Source: JAFGSI01 sp041287425
GTDB lineage: Bacteria; Chloroflexota; Anaerolineae; Anaerolineales; Villigracilaceae
NCBI GenBank assembly: GCA_041287425.1
Contig: JBEULG010000027.1
Location: 134,877-198,876, forward strand
Direction of reading: 5' to 3'
DNA length: 64,000 nucleotides
Under the pieces are notes generated by a model. That model saw nothing but the letters and a program-made list of their open reading frames with translations, was not told the DNA's origin and did not search any database. Numbering within the stretch: position 1 is the first letter of the stretch; the number at the start of each line of letters is the position of its first letter. The translations under genes were made by a program, and so were the position numbers. Positions 7,942 through 14,996 of this stretch are shown here, one piece after another.

Positions 7942-8751
7942 TTACAACAAGAACCAGGTAACGAGAAAATAGCCGATTGCCCCGCCCCACAGCCAGGTAT
8001 CGAAACGATCGAAGAAGCCGCCATGGCCCGGGATAAGATTGCTGGAATCTTTGGCGCCCGCCTGGCGCTTGATCATGCTTTCACCCAGGTCGCCGAGGGT
8101 GGTGAGGATAGCCAACACCAGCCCCACCGCCGCGCCTTCCCACCAGCGGACCTCCAGCCCGCCGACCTGTTGAGCGAGGACGGCCAGCCCCGCTCCCCCC
8201 AACATCCCAAAAACCACGCCGCCCCAGTAGCCTTCCCATGTTTTCTTGGGGCTGAGGCGGGGGCTGAGGGGATGCCTGCCAAACGCTTTACCGATGAAAT
8301 AAGCCGCCGAATCGGCAATCCACACCGAGGGCAAAATCAGCCAGAACCACCACATACCGTTCGGCAGGGCGCGCAACTCGATCAAATAGGCACCGATCCA
8401 GCCCAGGTACAAAAAACCGCCCAGCGTAACGGCAAAGTCGGTCGCCGCCTGGTCGCGGCCCTCCTCGTACGCGAGCAGATGCCAGCCCATTGCCGCCAGA
8501 GCCAGAATAGAGAGGCCGCCGCCAGCCCGCTCCGGGAAATATGCCCGCAGGACCAGCAGGGCAGCCGTCCCGCCGACGACGAGCCAGGGGTGGGCATGCA
8601 AACCGGCCGCCCGGAACAACTGAACGTATTCCCAGGCGGCCAGGCTCAAAAACAAGACGATCAAAAGGAAATAGGGGATACCCCCCAGGACGACGGCCGG
8701 GACGCCGATCGCAGCCAGGACAATGGCAGCCAGAACGCGAGTTTTCAGCAC
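7942..8751 (-). CDS. cdsA: Phosphatidate cytidylyltransferase
   Basis: 269-aa polytopic membrane enzyme making CDP-diacylglycerol from phosphatidate and CTP. Hydrophobic segments run throughout, and the CdsA signature is visible in the last third (SPKKTWEGYWGG, then TTLGDLGESMIKRQAGAKDSSNLIPGHGG with the metal-binding acidic residues). The start is GTG at 8749-8751 with AAGGAT upstream, only 3 bp after uppS. Its place after uppS is the conserved order in many bacteria. Confidence 0.95.
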   Translation of the reverse strand: MLKTRVLAAIVLAAIGVPAVVLGGIPYFLLIVLFLSLAAWEYVQLFRAAGLHAHPWLVVGGTAALLVLRAYFPERAGGGLSILALAAMGWHLLAYEEGRDQAATDFAVTLGGFLYLGWIGAYLIELRALPNGMWWFWLILPSVWIADSAAYFIGKAFGRHPLSPRLSPKKTWEGYWGGVVFGMLGGAGLAVLAQQVGGLEVRWWEGAAVGLVLAILTTLGDLGESMIKRQAGAKDSSNLIPGHGGFFDRFDTWLWGGAIGYFLVTWFLL

Positions 8752-8754
8752 GGT

Positions 8755-9486
8755 TCAATCCTTAGTGAAACCTGACAAGCCGCCATAACGGCGGTCGCGG
8801 CGGGCATAGGCCTCCAGCGCTTTACGGTATTCCTCTTTGTCGAAATCCGGCCAGTAAGTCGGCGTGATGTACCACTCGGAGTAAGCCGCCTGCCAGATGA
8901 GAAAGTTCGAGACCCGCAGTTCGCCCGAGGTGCGGATGATCAGGTCGGGGTCTGGGACGCCGGCCGTGAACAGGTAACGGTTGACCAGTTCGTCGTTCAC
9001 CTCTTCGGCCCTGACGCCATCGCGAATCATTTTCTGGATGGCGCACACGATTTCATCCCGTCCGCCGTAATTGAAAGCCACACTCAGAATCAGCCGGTTG
9101 TTGTTGCGCGTCAAGTCGATAGCCGCCAGGACTTTTTCCTGGATGGCCGGGTCGAGGCGTTCCAACCGCCCGATGTGACGCAATTGCACCCCTTCTTTGT
9201 GTAACTCGCCCAATTCGCGGTCGATGACATCCTCGAGGATGCGCATCAAGCCCTCGACCTCCTCGCGCGGCCGGCCCCAGTTTTCGGTCGAGAAGGCGTA
9301 AATGGTCAGGTACTGAATGCCGAATTCGACGCTGGCGGTGATGATGCGGCGCAGATTCTCGGTGCCGGCGCGATGACCCGCCAAGCGCGGCAGGCCGCGC
9401 TGGAGCGCCCAACGGCCATTGCCATCCATGATAATGGCGACATGGCGTGGAATTTTCGAGGGGGGAATCGAATTTTCGGAATTCAT
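8755..9486 (-). CDS. uppS: Isoprenyl transferase (undecaprenyl diphosphate synthase)
   Basis: 243-aa cis-prenyltransferase condensing IPP onto a prenyl diphosphate to give the lipid carrier for cell-wall polymers. The start of the fold shows HVAIIMDGNGRWALQRG (catalytic Asp and diphosphate loop), followed by the YAFSTENWGRP motif and near the end DLIIRTSGELRVSNFLIWQ. Length is normal for the family. The gene lies between frr and cdsA on the same strand. No strong ribosome-binding site is visible. Confidence 0.96.
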   Translation of the reverse strand: MNSENSIPPSKIPRHVAIIMDGNGRWALQRGLPRLAGHRAGTENLRRIITASVEFGIQYLTIYAFSTENWGRPREEVEGLMRILEDVIDRELGELHKEGVQLRHIGRLERLDPAIQEKVLAAIDLTRNNNRLILSVAFNYGGRDEIVCAIQKMIRDGVRAEEVNDELVNRYLFTAGVPDPDLIIRTSGELRVSNFLIWQAAYSEWYITPTYWPDFDKEEYRKALEAYARRDRRYGGLSGFTKD

Positions 9487-9549
9487 AATCGGACAGGAGA
9501 CCGCTCAGGCCCGCACTCCAAGGCCGGCCTGCGGCAACGCAGGCGGCGG

Positions 9550-10107
9550 CTAGACCTCCATTATCTCCTGTTCTTTGTGCTGCCCAATCTTGTTCACTTC
9601 TTCAATGAACTTATCGGTCACTTTTTGCAATTCCTCTTCGCCGCGTTCGAGGTCGTCTTCCGAGATGAGTTTTTCGCGCTCGAAATCGCGCAGGTCGTTG
9701 TGCAGGTCGCGCCGCACGTTGCGGATGGCGACACGGGCCTCTTCCAAACGGTTGTGGACGACGCGCACCAGTTCGCGGCGACGCTCCTCGGTCAGGGCGG
9801 GCAGGTTGAGGCGGATCTGCTTGCCGTCGTTGTTCGGGGTCAGGCCAAGGTCCGAGGCCAGAATCGCCTTTTCGATGCTGCGCAGGGCAGCCGGGTCGAA
9901 GGGTTTGATCAGCAACTGGCGCGGTTCGGGGACAGAGATGGAAGCCAGTTGGATCAAGGGAGTCGAGGCGCCGTAGTACTCGACCGGCAATTTTTCCACC
10001 AGTGCCGGGCTGGCGCGTCCGGTGCGAATGGTCGCCAAGTCATCCTGCAAGTTCTGAACAGCGGCGTGCATACGAGTCTGGGCTTCTTTCAGAATGTCGT
10101 TTATCAC
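9550..10107 (-). CDS. frr: Ribosome recycling factor
   Basis: 185-aa RRF that splits post-termination ribosomes with EF-G. The family pattern is intact: IRTGRASPALVEKLPVEYYG near residue 30-50, LTEERRRELVR, and RNVRRDLHNDLRDFE. The start is GTG (10105-10107) with GGAGG 6 nt upstream. It is separated from pyrH by 127 bp that contain a hairpin, so it may have partly independent transcription within the block. Confidence 0.96.
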   Translation of the reverse strand: MINDILKEAQTRMHAAVQNLQDDLATIRTGRASPALVEKLPVEYYGASTPLIQLASISVPEPRQLLIKPFDPAALRSIEKAILASDLGLTPNNDGKQIRLNLPALTEERRRELVRVVHNRLEEARVAIRNVRRDLHNDLRDFEREKLISEDDLERGEEELQKVTDKFIEEVNKIGQHKEQEIMEV

Positions 10108-10169
10108 GTCAGCCTCCGAAGATGAACAAGGATGTGCCCTAAGGATACCCTAAAACCATAAAATTTGCC

Positions 10170-10218
10170 ACTTAAACAGCAGGCAGCCGGATTCCATCCA
10201 CCGGCAAAGCCTGTTGTT
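10170..10218 (-). terminator. Hairpin between pyrH and frr, possible terminator or processing site
   Basis: Arms 10175-10190 (AACAGCAGGCAGCCGG) and 10201-10218 pair with small interruptions around a 10-nt loop. On the minus strand the stem is followed by a short T run (TTTAAG). The U-tract is weak, so RNA processing or partial termination is as likely as full termination. Confidence 0.45.
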
Positions 10219-10234
10219 ATGATGGTTTCGTCGT

Positions 10235-10948
10235 TCAACGCACGAGGGTGCCGACCTTTTCGCCGCGCAGCGCCCGCTCGAGCGCCTCGGGGTCCCACAG
10301 GTTGATGACCAGGATGGGCAAATTGTTTTCCATGCACAGGGAGATGGCCGTGCTGTCCATCACTTCCAGGCGGCGGTTGAGGACATCGATGTAGGTGAGG
10401 GAGTCGAATTTGCGGGCCGCCGGGTCCTTGTGCGGGTCGGCGTCATATACGCCGTCCACCTTGGTGGCTTTGATGAGCACATCGGCGTCGATTTCGACCG
10501 CCCGCAGGGCGGCGGCGGTGTCGGTCGAAAAGAAGGGGTTGCCGGTGCCGGCCCCGAAGATGACGACGCGCTGCTTTTCCAGGTGGCGGATGGCCCGCCG
10601 CCGGATGTACGGTTCGGCAACGGCGCGCATCTCGATGGCCGACTGGACGCGTGTATAGACGCCTGCCCGCTCCAGCGCATCCATCAGCGCCATAGCGTTC
10701 ATCATCGTCGCCAACATGCCCATGTAGTCGGCGGTGGCGCGATCCATGCCGCGCTCCAGCCCCTGTTTGCCGCGCCAGAGATTCCCCGCCCCGATGACAA
10801 TGGCCACCTCGACCCCCAGCCTGTGAACCCGCCGGACGCGTTCGGCAATCGCCTCGGCCTGTAACGGGTCGATGCCAAAGCCGTCCTCGCCGGCCAGCGA
10901 CTCGCCGCTCAGTTTGAGCAGGATGCGCTTGTATTTCAAGGCGCTCAT
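10235..10948 (-). CDS. pyrH: UMP kinase
   Basis: 237-aa amino-acid-kinase-fold enzyme phosphorylating UMP to UDP. It shows RILLKLSGESLAG at the N-terminus (phosphate-binding Lys), VAIVIGAGNLWRG, DRATADYMGMLATMMNAMAL, and GAGTGNPFFSTDTAAALRA. The start MSALKYKR at 10948 has GGAGG upstream; an ORF start 27 nt earlier is less likely because it precedes that site. It lies downstream of tsf but is separated from it by a strong palindromic terminator. Confidence 0.96.
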   Translation of the reverse strand: MSALKYKRILLKLSGESLAGEDGFGIDPLQAEAIAERVRRVHRLGVEVAIVIGAGNLWRGKQGLERGMDRATADYMGMLATMMNAMALMDALERAGVYTRVQSAIEMRAVAEPYIRRRAIRHLEKQRVVIFGAGTGNPFFSTDTAAALRAVEIDADVLIKATKVDGVYDADPHKDPAARKFDSLTYIDVLNRRLEVMDSTAISLCMENNLPILVINLWDPEALERALRGEKVGTLVR

Positions 10949-10960
10949 TTCGTTTCCTCC

Positions 10961-10992
10961 GAGAAAAGAGGCCAACCGTACGGTTGGCCTCT
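10961..10992 (-). terminator. Perfect-palindrome intrinsic terminator between tsf and pyrH
   Basis: AGAGGCCAACCGT (10967-10979) is followed directly by its reverse complement (10980-10992), a 26-bp perfect palindrome. On the minus strand a TTTTCTC tract follows. It lies 9 bp after the tsf stop and would end or attenuate rpsB-tsf transcripts before pyrH. Confidence 0.8.
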
Positions 10993-11001
10993 CAACGATT
11001 G

Positions 11002-11604
11002 TTACTGACTGGCTTCGCCCAATTCCCAGCGCACAAAGCGCCGGATGACGATATTCTCGCCGATGGCTGCGATCTGATCGAGCAGCAGTTTCTCGATGGG
11101 CGTTTTCTCGTCGCGGATGTAGATCTGGCGCAACAGGCAGACTTCATCCTTATATTTTTCGACGCGGCCCTCGGCAATGCGGTCGAGCATGTGTTCGGGC
11201 TTGCCTTCCTCGCGGGCGCGGGCTTTGGCGATCTCGGTCTCGTGAGCGAGTTCCTCGGCCGGGATTTCCTCCGGGCGGATGTAGCGCGGCGCCGCGGCGG
11301 CAATCTGCAGGGCAATCTCGTGAGCGAATTTGCGGAAGGTATCGGAGCGGGCGACGAAATCCGTCTCGCAGTTGACCTCCACCATCACTCCCACCCGACC
11401 GTTGCCGTGCGAGTACAATTCCACGACGCCGTTGGAGGCAACCCGGTCGGCGCGCTTGGCGGCGGTGGCCAAACCCTTTTCGCGCAGGTAGTCCACCGCT
11501 TTCTGAAAATCGCCGTTGGCTTCGGTCAGGGCTTTGCGGCAGTCCAGCACGCCGGCATTCGTTGCGGCACGCAATTCCTTGATCATTTCAGTGGTAATTT
11601 CCAT
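11002..11604 (-). CDS. tsf: Elongation factor Ts
   Basis: 200-aa nucleotide exchange factor for EF-Tu. The N-terminal UBA-like module is typical (EMIKELRAATNAGVLDCRKALTEANGD), and the core has VEVNCETDFVARSDTF. The protein is of the short Thermus-like length, without the extended C-terminal region of the E. coli form. I start at MEITTEM (11604): GAGGT is 9 nt upstream of it but only 2 nt from the earlier in-frame ATG. It follows rpsB after 21 bp. Confidence 0.96.
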   Translation of the reverse strand: MEITTEMIKELRAATNAGVLDCRKALTEANGDFQKAVDYLREKGLATAAKRADRVASNGVVELYSHGNGRVGVMVEVNCETDFVARSDTFRKFAHEIALQIAAAAPRYIRPEEIPAEELAHETEIAKARAREEGKPEHMLDRIAEGRVEKYKDEVCLLRQIYIRDEKTPIEKLLLDQIAAIGENIVIRRFVRWELGEASQ

Positions 11605-11625
11605 ACTCTCATACACCTCGATAGA

Positions 11626-12531
11626 TTATTCTTCTTCCTCGTCCGGCTCGATGTCGTCATACTCGACCTCGGCCTCCTCTTCTTCCTCTTCTTCTCTAGG
11701 GGCTGGGGCCAGTTTTGCCAGCGTAGCCTCGCCGAGCAGTTCTTCATCCTGAAGTTCGACTTCCTCTTCCACCGGCCGGGCCGTCCGTCGGCCAGCCGCC
11801 GCTTCTTCGGCAGCGGGTTCGGCCGGCGTTTCCAATTCCTCATCTTTGCGCAGCGCCTTGCCCTCCAAGACGGCATCGGCCATCTTGCCAACCAGCAGTT
11901 TGATTGCCCGAATGGCGTCGTCGTTGGACGGAATGACGTAGTCCACGTGCGAGGGGTCGCAATTGGTATCCACCAGCGCAACGACCGGGATGTTGAGGAG
12001 ATTGGCCTCATGCACGGCGGCGGCCTCGCGCATCACGTCCACCACGAAGAGCAGGTTCGGCAGACGCGTCATCGAACGCACGCCCGAAAGGCGGATGTTC
12101 AGGCGATTGACTTCCCGCTGGATGAGGAGGCCTTCCTTTTTGGTCAGTTTTTCAATCTCGCCGCTGGCCAACAATCTCTCCATCCGATCCAATTCCTGGA
12201 TGCGCTGGTACATCGTCGGCCAGTTGGTGAGCATGCCGCCCAGCCAGCGTTCGGTGACGTAGGGCATACCGCAGCGGATGGCCTCTTCGCGCACCGTCTC
12301 TTGCGCCTGCCGCTTGGTGCCGACGAAAAGCACCACACCGCCCGCAGCCACCGTGTCGCGAATGACGTTGTAGGCGGTGTTAATGGCCTTGACCGTCTGT
12401 TGCAGGTCAATGATATGAATGCCGTTGCGTTCGGTGAAAATGTACGGCTTCATGCCCGGATTCCATTTGTTGGTCCGGTGCCCAAAGTGGACGCCGCTCT
12501 CCAGCAGCGCCTTCATAGAAACAACTGCCAT
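11626..12531 (-). CDS. rpsB: 30S ribosomal protein S2 with long acidic C-terminal tail
   Basis: 301-aa S2. Core motifs: LLESGVHFGHRTNKWNPGMKPYIF, IHIIDLQQTV, GTKRQAQE, RWLGGMLTNW, and PVVALVDTNCDPSHVDYVIPSNDDAIRAI. After about residue 225 comes an acidic, alanine-rich extension ending in runs of Glu, which most S2 proteins lack. The start MAVVSMK at 12531 has GGAG 6 nt upstream. First gene of the translation block. Confidence 0.96.
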   Translation of the reverse strand: MAVVSMKALLESGVHFGHRTNKWNPGMKPYIFTERNGIHIIDLQQTVKAINTAYNVIRDTVAAGGVVLFVGTKRQAQETVREEAIRCGMPYVTERWLGGMLTNWPTMYQRIQELDRMERLLASGEIEKLTKKEGLLIQREVNRLNIRLSGVRSMTRLPNLLFVVDVMREAAAVHEANLLNIPVVALVDTNCDPSHVDYVIPSNDDAIRAIKLLVGKMADAVLEGKALRKDEELETPAEPAAEEAAAGRRTARPVEEEVELQDEELLGEATLAKLAPAPREEEEEEEAEVEYDDIEPDEEEE

Positions 12532-12666
12532 CTTATCTCCTTTGCTTTCCCGCCCTCCAGCGTCGCCTGGCGACGCGGGGCGGAGTGGGTTTAGCGGGGT
12601 CATTTTCCCGCTCAGGGACGCTTGATGCCCGTCCCAGGCAAAATGGCGCTTCTTTGCGGAAGCCGC

Positions 12667-12675
12667 CCAAGTATA
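12667..12675 (-). promoter_or_regulatory. Candidate extended -10 promoter of rpsB
   Basis: On the minus strand TATACT (12670-12675) is preceded by TGG, an extended -10 element; no good -35 is visible. The predicted start near 12663 leaves a leader of about 130 nt before rpsB, room for S2 autoregulation, but I could not identify a known S2-binding fold by eye. Confidence 0.4.
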
Positions 12676-12728
12676 CCACAAAAAGCGAAAGGCCATCGCA
12701 CTCCGGCCGCGCCTCTTGTCTGTGACGA

Positions 12729-12757
12729 TTGCGCGCCCAGGTGGATTGCACTATACT
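12729..12757 (+). promoter_or_regulatory. Promoter of the small cysteine protein gene
   Basis: TTGCGC (12729-12734), a 17-bp spacer and TATACT (12752-12757), predicting a start near 12764 and a 40-nt leader. It is back-to-back with the rpsB promoter region. Confidence 0.6.
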
Positions 12758-12803
12758 TGGGGCTGCCAACTCCCGTCGAAACCGTTTTCGAAAAGAGCCC
12801 GTT

Positions 12804-13094
12804 ATGAACATTTTCCAGAAACTTGCCAAAGCCTTCGCCCCCGCCCCCAAAGGGAGATTTTACAAATTCTCGGTGCGCTGCAAGCGCTGCGGGGAAATCA
12901 TCCAGGGGCAGGTGAATATTTACAACGACCCCAGCCTGGAATACGACGCCAACGATAAGCCCTACTACATCTGCCGCAAAGTATTGATTGGGGGTGGGCC
13001 CTGTTTCCAGCCAATCGAAGTGGTGCTGACCTTCGACGAGCCGCGGCGGGTGGTCAACCGACAAATCAGCGGCGGCGAGTTCGTGGAGGAGTGA
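12804..13094 (+). CDS. Small conserved cysteine-containing protein, function unknown
   Basis: 96-aa soluble protein. It has a CKRCGE pair early (about residues 27-30) and two further Cys (ICRKVLIGGGPC) about 30-40 residues later, suggesting a single zinc-ribbon-like site. No membrane or signal segment. The ATG at 12804 is taken because the hydrophilic, conserved-looking sequence begins there (MNIFQKLAKAF) and the promoter lies just upstream; the ribosome-binding site (AAAAGAG) is weak. Transcribed divergently from rpsB and convergent with dnaA. I do not recognise a function. Confidence 0.8.
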   Translation: MNIFQKLAKAFAPAPKGRFYKFSVRCKRCGEIIQGQVNIYNDPSLEYDANDKPYYICRKVLIGGGPCFQPIEVVLTFDEPRRVVNRQISGGEFVEE

Positions 13095-13115
13095 CCCGCT
13101 CCGAAAGGGGGAAAA

Positions 13116-13146
13116 CGCGCGCCGTCCCGGCCTGAACCGGGACGGC
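13116..13146 (-). terminator. Hairpin between convergent genes, probable dnaA terminator
   Basis: GCCGTCCCGG (13121-13130) and CCGGGACGGC (13137-13146) form a 10-bp perfect stem with a 6-nt loop. On the minus strand TTTT follows after a few GC bases (GCGCGTTTT). It lies between the ends of the cysteine protein gene and dnaA. Confidence 0.5.
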
Positions 13147-13179
13147 TGACTGAGCCAAACACCCACGCGAAAAAGGCTC

Positions 13180-14529
13180 TCAGGCGGCCGCGCCGCCATA
13201 TAATTGTTGTCGGATTTGAACAACCTGACGGCGCAGGCGGTCGTCGCGTTCGAGCAAATCGGCGACCTTGTCGCAGGCGTACATGACGGTCGTGTGGTCG
13301 CGCCCGCCCAGCGCCTGTCCGATCTGCGGGAGGGAGATATTGCTCTCGCGCAGCAGATACATGGCAATCTGACGCGGCAGGGCGACCTCGCGCGAGCGCT
13401 CGGCGGAGAGCAAACGGTCAACCGGCAGGTTGAAGGCCCGCGCCACCACATCCACCACTGTGTCGGGCCTGACATCGCCGCGCTGGGGCAACAAATCGGC
13501 CAGGGCGATTTCAGCCAGTTGAGGGGTGAGGGCCATGCCGCTCAAGTCGGAAAAGGCGATGATACGGTTGAGGGCGCCTTCCAGTTCGCGGATGTTGGAT
13601 TGGACGCGGCGGGCAATCAGTTCCAGAATGCCGGCCGGAATCGTCCGGCCGAGTCTCTCGGCTTTGGAACGCAGGATGGCGAGACGGGTCTCGATGTCAG
13701 GAAGTTGAATGTCGGCCGTCAGCCCCCACTCGAAGCGCGAGCGCAGGCGCTCTTCCAGCGTGACGAGCGACTTCGGCGGCCGGTCGGAGGAGATGATGAT
13801 TTGCTTGTTCTGCCCGTGCAGGCAATTAAAAGTATGGAAGAACTCCTCCTGCGTGGCTTCCTTGCCGGCGATGAATTGAATGTCATCCACCAGCAAAACA
13901 TCCACGGCGCGGTATTTTTCGCGAAAGGCAGGGGTGGTATGGGTGCGAATAGCGTTAATCAGGTCGTTGGTGAATTCTTCCGAAGAGACATAGCGGACGC
14001 GCAAACTGCGCTTCTGGCAGGCATTGCCAATGGCATGCAGCAAGTGGGTTTTGCCCAGCCCTACGCCGCCGTAGAGGAAGAGCGGATTATAGGCTTGAGC
14101 GGGGTTCTCGGCGACCGCCAGGGAGGCAGCGTGCGCCAGCCGGTTGTTGGGGCCGACCACAAAACTTTCGAAGGTGTAGCGGGGGTTGAGCGAATCGGAG
14201 ACCTGTCTGGAGGCAGAGGTTTCCTGGCGAGCGGCCCCAGGTTCGATCTCCTCCGTCCGCTCGGCGTCCGATTCCGGGCGGCCGTTGGGCATCACCACAA
14301 AGCGGACCTCCACTTCGCGCTCGACAACTCCCCCCAGCAGGCGAGCCACCGTGCTGGAAAGACGGCTGTCCAGCCAATCACGGGCATAAGCATTCCGAAC
14401 GCCGACTGTGAAGATTCCGTCTTCGTAAGAAATGGCCTTGGTATCGCGCACCCAGGTATCGTATGAGGCGCGCGGCATCTCCATCTGGAGCTGGCTAAGT
14501 ACAGACTGCCAGGCATGTTCGGCGTTCAT
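13180..14529 (-). CDS. dnaA: Chromosomal replication initiator protein
   Basis: 449-aa DnaA. Domain I is residues 1-80, then a short hydrophilic linker. The AAA+ domain has Walker A GGVGLGKTHLL (about 154-164) and Walker B DVLLVDDIQFIAGKEATQEEFFHTFN. The C-terminal DNA-binding domain carries the signature GGRDHTTVMYACDKV. The start MNAEHAW at 14529 has GAGGAAGAG before it. It is not followed by dnaN or gyrB here; neighbours are a histidine kinase and a small cysteine protein. Confidence 0.97.
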   Translation of the reverse strand: MNAEHAWQSVLSQLQMEMPRASYDTWVRDTKAISYEDGIFTVGVRNAYARDWLDSRLSSTVARLLGGVVEREVEVRFVVMPNGRPESDAERTEEIEPGAARQETSASRQVSDSLNPRYTFESFVVGPNNRLAHAASLAVAENPAQAYNPLFLYGGVGLGKTHLLHAIGNACQKRSLRVRYVSSEEFTNDLINAIRTHTTPAFREKYRAVDVLLVDDIQFIAGKEATQEEFFHTFNCLHGQNKQIIISSDRPPKSLVTLEERLRSRFEWGLTADIQLPDIETRLAILRSKAERLGRTIPAGILELIARRVQSNIRELEGALNRIIAFSDLSGMALTPQLAEIALADLLPQRGDVRPDTVVDVVARAFNLPVDRLLSAERSREVALPRQIAMYLLRESNISLPQIGQALGGRDHTTVMYACDKVADLLERDDRLRRQVVQIRQQLYGGAAA

Positions 14530-14996
14530 CTCTTCCTCCACGATTGCTGTGATTTTTGCATCGAGGTACGGGGATAGAAACCCACTGCCAGAGCAGTGGG
14601 CGTACCGACTAAAAAATATCGAATTAGGCGCTATCTTACTTTGGGAGAGGGCAGGGCTTACTGCCCATTGTGCCCCTATTGTAGCAGAAAGACCCGTTGC
14701 TTTCCAATACGCCAAACCTACGCTATCCTAAAAACTTTTTGATTTTTAAGGTCTTGCAGATCTTAAGCAAAGACTTGCAGAACGGCCAGACCTGGGCGAA
14801 AGGACGTTGTTTCTTCTCCCCCCATAAATGCCGGCTGCGGGACGAGGACACCCCATTTATGGGGTGAAATTTCCGTTACTTGACCGTCAGGTGGAGAAAT
14901 GGGTATTAAACTTAAAAATTCTTCTGCTGACCAGGGCTCGGTTCCTCCGGCGTGAAACTCAAGAAATCGCGTTTCGCTCCTCGCCGGAGGTCGAAA
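14530..14996. other. 467-bp dnaA upstream region with three hairpins, no gene
   Basis: No coding frame is convincing. Three inverted repeats are visible. CCCACTGC/GCAGTGGG at 14581-14600 is embedded in an outer pair GGTACG (14565-14570)/CGTACC (14601-14606). GGGCAG/CTGCCC is at 14649-14666. CCCCATAAATG (14820-14830) pairs with CATTTATGGGG (14854-14864). An AT-rich stretch lies near 14725-14775. I see no TTATNCACA-type DnaA boxes, so an origin is not supported. Confidence 0.6.
14678..14707 (-). promoter_or_regulatory. Candidate dnaA promoter
   Basis: On the minus strand TTGGAA (14702-14707), an 18-bp spacer and TACAAT (14678-14683), giving a start near 14671 and a leader of about 140 nt. That leader includes the hairpins at 14565-14606 and 14649-14666, which could affect dnaA expression. 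Confidence 0.6.

Noticed and set aside
6939..12531. A single uninterrupted operon from rpsB to glpX
   Set aside because: A strong palindromic terminator lies between tsf and pyrH and another hairpin before frr, so at least partial division is likely.
12612..13475. Minus-strand frame overlapping dnaA and the small cysteine protein
   Set aside because: It overlaps the conserved C-terminal coding part of dnaA in another frame and has no recognisable features.
14530..14996. Replication origin upstream of dnaA
   Set aside because: No TTATNCACA-like DnaA boxes and no dnaN/gyrB/recF neighbours; only hairpins and a modest AT-rich stretch.
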